DNA of 9,956 bases from Phycisphaeraceae bacterium. GTDB lineage: Bacteria > Planctomycetota > Phycisphaerae > Phycisphaerales > Phycisphaeraceae. Made by a program: the position numbers and the translations under genes. The first letter of the stretch is position 1. Each line of letters starts with the position of its first letter. This document shows, in pieces, positions 7,014 to 9,956 of the stretch. The stretch is taken from the NCBI GenBank assembly GCA_028281215.1, contig JANQKH010000915.1, positions 1 through 9,956 on the forward strand, given 5' to 3'. Below the pieces are notes generated by a model. It worked only from the letters and a program-made list of their open reading frames with translations. It had not been told where the DNA came from and made no database searches.

Positions 7014-8312
7014 ATGCCTTGGCAGAACCCCAAATCCCGCAAGCAAATCGAAACTGACCAACTCGCCCGACTGCGAGCTTTGATCGCCGCGTTAATCCCG
7101 GACAATTGTTTCTACACGCCACGTTTCCAACAATCCGGCATCACGCCCGACATTGATTCACTCGACGCATTCACACAACGCATGCCGTTCACGACGAAGC
7201 AGGATCTAGTCGACGATCAACAAGCCAAGCCGCCTTACGGCTCGAATCTCACTTACCCGTTCGAACGTTACACACGCTATCACCAGACGAGCGGCACGAC
7301 GCGCAAACCCGTCCGCTGGCTCGACACCCACGAAGGCTGGCAGTGGATGCTCGACAATTGGGCACGAGTGTTTGAAGCCGCGGGCGTGGGTGTGGGTGAT
7401 CGTGTGATGTTCACCTTTTCATTTGGGCCGTTCCTTGGGTTCTGGACGGCGTTCGAGTGTGCGACACAGCGCGGTTGCCTGTGCATTCCGGGTGGCGGGC
7501 TGTCGAGCGAAGGGCGGTTGCACATGATCCTCGACAACGCGGCGACCGTGCTGTGTTGCACGCCGACGTATGCGATTCGTCTCGCTGAGGCTGCTGCTGA
7601 ACATGGCATTGACCTCGTGCAATCGCAGGTGAAAAAAATCATCGTCGCCGGCGAACCCGGCGGTTCGATCCCCGCTGTGCGGCAGCGCATTGAACGACTC
7701 TGGCCCGGCGCTACCGTCATCGATCACCACGGCATGACCGAGATCGGTCCGGTGTCGTATCAGAACCCGGACGATGTGACATTGTTGCATTGCATCGAAG
7801 ACAGTTACCTCGTCGAAGTGATTGACGTGCTAAGCGGCAAACCGCTCGACAGGAATAAACCCGATGCGATGGGCGAACTCGTCCTCACCACGCTCGGCCG
7901 CGAGGGTTCGCCACTGCTGCGCTATCGCACGGGTGATTTGGTCAAACCGGTATGGCCGGCACAAGGCGACATGGCGTTGCGAGGCGGTGTGCTCGGGCGG
8001 ACGGATGACATGGTCGTCGTGCGCAGCGTGAACGTGTTTCCCTCGGCGGTCGAGGAAGTGATGCGCGGCTTTGAGGAAGTTGCCGAATACCGCGTCGAGG
8101 TGCGCACCGTTCGTGCGATGACGGAGTTGTACATGCAGGTCGAGTTGAAGGACGACGCCGTAGGTCCGGGCCTGCCCGGTCAAACTGACCAAGCCCAACA
8201 GATTGAGACCGCCATCAAAGCGGCGCTGAGTTTCCGCGTGCCGGTGGAGATTGTTGACGCCGGTACGCTGCCGCGCTTTGAGATGAAGGCGAAGCGGTGG
8301 GTGCGGGTGTAG
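7014..8312 (+). CDS. PaaK-like acyl/aryl-CoA ligase (AMP-binding family)
   Basis: Adenylate-forming enzyme expected to activate a carboxylic acid with ATP and transfer it to CoA. The 432-residue length matches phenylacetate-CoA ligases, which are shorter than the usual 500-600 residues of acyl-CoA synthetases. Visible motifs are the ATP-binding loop TSGTTRKP (92-99), HHGMTE (238-243), LRYRTGD (302-308), GRTDDMVVVRSVNVFPS (from 328, the usual PaaK hinge and C-terminal start) and the tail LPRFEMKAKRW with K425/K427. R97 occupies the place of a normally conserved glycine in the loop (TSGTTGxP), and M424 that of the glycine in the usual EGKAKR tail. No phenylacetate-pathway genes lie nearby, so the substrate is open. 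The ATG at 7014 has no close Shine-Dalgarno sequence; the strong GGAGG (6987-6991) lies 22 nt upstream within a palindrome. It follows the membrane-protein gene by 42 nt and is probably co-transcribed. Confidence 0.88.
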   Translation: MPWQNPKSRKQIETDQLARLRALIAALIPDNCFYTPRFQQSGITPDIDSLDAFTQRMPFTTKQDLVDDQQAKPPYGSNLTYPFERYTRYHQTSGTTRKPVRWLDTHEGWQWMLDNWARVFEAAGVGVGDRVMFTFSFGPFLGFWTAFECATQRGCLCIPGGGLSSEGRLHMILDNAATVLCCTPTYAIRLAEAAAEHGIDLVQSQVKKIIVAGEPGGSIPAVRQRIERLWPGATVIDHHGMTEIGPVSYQNPDDVTLLHCIEDSYLVEVIDVLSGKPLDRNKPDAMGELVLTTLGREGSPLLRYRTGDLVKPVWPAQGDMALRGGVLGRTDDMVVVRSVNVFPSAVEEVMRGFEEVAEYRVEVRTVRAMTELYMQVELKDDAVGPGLPGQTDQAQQIETAIKAALSFRVPVEIVDAGTLPRFEMKAKRWVRV

Positions 8313-8332
8313 TTGGTCAGTCAGAAGTGTGG

Positions 8333-8347
8333 CACCTGTTGCAGGTG
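8333..8347. repeat. Perfect short hairpin CACCTG-TTG-CAGGTG before ribD
   Basis: A 6-bp perfect stem with a 3-nt loop lies in the 127-nt gap between the CoA-ligase stop and the preferred ribD start, followed by AAATCAAC. There is no U-tract, so it is not a typical terminator. The rest of the gap (8313-8439) shows no promoter I would defend and no FMN-riboswitch core. Confidence 0.4.
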
Positions 8348-8439
8348 AAATCAACCTGCTCAAATGTTTTCGAGCCTTGCGCCGCGAAACGCTGCCGACG
8401 TTCGTTAACATACCGCCCGACCTCGCCGAGAAACCCTTG

Positions 8440-9567
8440 ATGTCTCATGTCGACCCCAACCTCAAACACATGCAGCGCGCCCTGATGCTCGCCAAACGTG
8501 GGCTGGGTCGGGTCGAACCAAATCCGATGGTCGGGTGTGTGCTGGTGTCGCGCGGCAAGGTGATCGGAGAAGGTTTTCACGGCAAGTTCGGTCGGCCGCA
8601 CGCGGAGGTCGAGGCGCTCACCGATTGCAAAAAGCGAGCGAACGATCCGCGCGGTTGCGATGTGTTTGTCACGCTTGAACCATGCAGTCATCACGGCAAG
8701 ACGCCGCCTTGTGTTGACGCGCTGATCGAGGCAAAGGTGCGACGGGTGTTCGTGGCGATGGGGGACCCGTTCGCTCAGGTTGACGGACAGGGCGTCGAAA
8801 AACTGAAAGCCGCAGGCATTGATGTGAAAGTCGGATTGTGCGCGAACGAAGCCCGCGAGTTAAACCGGGCGTTTGTCAAGCGTGTGACCATTGGGTTGCC
8901 CTGGACGATCGCCAAGTGGGCGCAGACGATCGACGGTCACATCGCCACGCGCGCCGGTGACAGCCAGTGGATCAGCAACGAAAAAAGCCGGGCGAATGTG
9001 CATCAATTGCGCGGCCGCGTCGATGCCATCATGGTTGGCATCGGCACGGTCCTGGCGGACGATCCTTCGCTCACCGCCCGGGATGTGAAGGTCAAACGCG
9101 TCGCCCGTCGCATCGTGGTCGACCCTGCACTGCGCTTGCCGATGGAATCCAAACTGGTGACCAGTTTGAGCGCGGGTGGTCCGCCGGTCACGGTGATTGC
9201 ACGTAATGATGAAAACAATGCAGTCCAGCGTCGGGAACTGGAAGAGGCCGGCGTCGAAGTGTGCGCGATGGCCGGCGAACACATGCTCGTCGACGCCTTG
9301 CGATCATTGACCGACACGCATGGTCTGACCAACCTGTTGGTTGAAGGCGGCGCGACGTTAATCAGTTCGTTTTTCGCCAAGAACATGATCGACGAAGCAC
9401 AGGTTTACGTGGCGCCGAAATGGCTAGGCGATGCCCAAGCTGCGCCGGCGATTCATGGTTTTGAACGGACGTTGATGAAGGAAGCGGAGACACTTTCGCT
9501 GCAACAGATCACGCGGTTTGATGATGACGTGTTGCTGACTTACCGCGCGCGTTCCCAGATCAAGTGA
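8440..9567 (+). CDS. ribD: RibD, riboflavin deaminase/reductase
   Basis: Bifunctional cytosolic enzyme for the second and third steps of riboflavin synthesis: it deaminates the pyrimidine product of GTP cyclohydrolase II and then reduces its ribose with NADPH. The N-terminal zinc deaminase domain (residues 1 to ~145) shows GRVEPNPMVGCVL, the HAE motif (H54, E56) and PC-x8-C (C82, C91). The reductase domain (~150-375) shows GLPWTIAKWAQTIDG, QWISNEKSR, VGIGTVLADDPSLTAR and VEGGA (301-305). The 375-residue length is normal. The reading frame stays open back to a GTG at 8329, but ATG 8440 matches the usual family start about 10 residues before the MQRALMLAKRGLGR helix; GAGAAA upstream is a weak ribosome site. 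It follows the CoA ligase by 127 nt on the same strand, with no other rib gene in view. Its last 28 nt overlap the convergent moaB-like gene. Confidence 0.94.
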   Translation: MSHVDPNLKHMQRALMLAKRGLGRVEPNPMVGCVLVSRGKVIGEGFHGKFGRPHAEVEALTDCKKRANDPRGCDVFVTLEPCSHHGKTPPCVDALIEAKVRRVFVAMGDPFAQVDGQGVEKLKAAGIDVKVGLCANEARELNRAFVKRVTIGLPWTIAKWAQTIDGHIATRAGDSQWISNEKSRANVHQLRGRVDAIMVGIGTVLADDPSLTARDVKVKRVARRIVVDPALRLPMESKLVTSLSAGGPPVTVIARNDENNAVQRRELEEAGVEVCAMAGEHMLVDALRSLTDTHGLTNLLVEGGATLISSFFAKNMIDEAQVYVAPKWLGDAQAAPAIHGFERTLMKEAETLSLQQITRFDDDVLLTYRARSQIK

Positions 9568-9956
9568 GGCAACTCGGGGATGATCAGGCGCTTCATGGCA
9601 AGCGTGACGGCGTTGGTCGAGCCGGGCAGGGCGAACAAGAGGGTTTCGCCGGCAAGCCCGCCGACCGCGCGGCTGAGCATGGCGGCCGGGCCGACCTCTT
9701 CGTAGCTGAGCATGCGGAACAGTTCGCCGAATCCGTCGAGGGGTTTGTCGAGCAACCGTTCGATCACTTCGATGGTGGTGTCGCGACTGGCAATGCCCGT
9801 ACCGCCGGTGGTGCAGATGACATCAAAGCGGTCGGAATCAAGCCATTGCTGCAGTCGGTCGGCGATCTGCTCCGGCTCGTCGCGTACCACGTCGTAACCT
9901 TCGACCACGTGTCCGGCGTGTTCGAGTGATTCGCAGATTACCCGGCCGCCTTTGTC
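9540..9956 (-). CDS. moaB: MoaB/Mog-family molybdenum cofactor protein, 5' end missing
   Basis: This family binds molybdopterin; Mog-type members adenylylate it before molybdenum insertion, whereas the role of MoaB differs between species. The frame is open to the right edge, so the start lies outside; 138 residues are visible. They begin DKGGRVICESLEHAGH, which matches the part of MoaB just after the N-terminal strand. TTGGTGIASRDTT (49-61) is the family signature, followed by GFGELFRMLSYEEVG, AAMLSRAVGG and LPGSTNAVTLA. A GTG at 9908 would give a shorter product lacking the first fold elements and is not the true start. At this length MoaB and MogA cannot be separated firmly; the sequence looks more like MoaB. 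The stop (TAA, 9540-9542) lies inside ribD, so the two genes converge and overlap. Confidence 0.92.
   Translation of the reverse strand, partial: DKGGRVICESLEHAGHVVEGYDVVRDEPEQIADRLQQWLDSDRFDVICTTGGTGIASRDTTIEVIERLLDKPLDGFGELFRMLSYEEVGPAAMLSRAVGGLAGETLLFALPGSTNAVTLAMKRLIIPELPHLIWERAR

Noticed and set aside
7830..8411. 193-codon minus-strand open frame opposite the CoA ligase end
   Set aside because: It overlaps the motif-bearing C-terminus of the ligase and has no recognisable domain.
8313..8439. FMN riboswitch before ribD
   Set aside because: I could not find the conserved riboswitch core segments, and the single short hairpin does not resemble the multi-stem fold.
8329..8439. 37-residue N-terminal extension of RibD from a GTG start
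   Set aside because: The extension has no similarity to RibD N-termini, and it would begin only 16 nt after the ligase stop with no ribosome site. ATG 8440 gives a normal-length protein.

Overview
This window looks like chromosomal DNA from a moderately GC-rich planctomycete (phylum Planctomycetota; the class cannot be fixed from sequence alone). The strongest clue is a 1171-residue secreted protein that combines a PVC-type membrane-bound-dehydrogenase propeller, HEAT-like repeats and a C-terminal Pirellula/Verrucomicrobium-type CxxCH heme domain, an architecture typical of Planctomycetes and Verrucomicrobia. The 4HBT-fold thioesterase and the extended RimO also have a planctomycete look.

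Layout. The left edge (1-107, minus) holds only the signal peptide and first residues of a secreted protein. A good promoter-like pair sits upstream of it, and a weak terminator-like hairpin marks the end of rimO. rimO (236-1792, minus) encodes the ribosomal protein S12 methylthiotransferase. A 168-bp divergent intergenic region with two small dyads separates it from the large cytochrome/dehydrogenase gene (1961-5476, plus). A 335-bp non-coding gap follows, dominated by a long imperfect inverted repeat built of CACGGAG-type units plus a second, smaller hairpin.

Four plus-strand genes follow and could form an operon: an acyl-CoA thioesterase (5812-6309), a five-helix membrane protein whose start overlaps the thioesterase stop by 4 nt (6306-6971), a PaaK-type acyl/aryl-CoA ligase (7014-8312) and ribD (8440-9567), the bifunctional riboflavin deaminase/reductase. 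The 3' end of ribD overlaps, tail to tail by 28 nt, a minus-strand MoaB/Mog-type molybdenum-cofactor gene (9540-9956) that runs off the window.

How they fit together: rimO, ribD and moaB are housekeeping or cofactor genes. The large protein is probably a periplasmic oxidoreductase that passes electrons through its own heme. The thioesterase, membrane protein and ligase suggest a small module that activates, hydrolyses and perhaps moves a carboxylic acid. That grouping is inference from order and spacing, and the substrate is unknown. There is no clear sign of a phage, defence island, CRISPR array, RNA gene or intact transposon. The most unexplained sequence is the repeat-filled gap at 5477-5811, together with the palindrome that spans the stop codon at 6969-6971.
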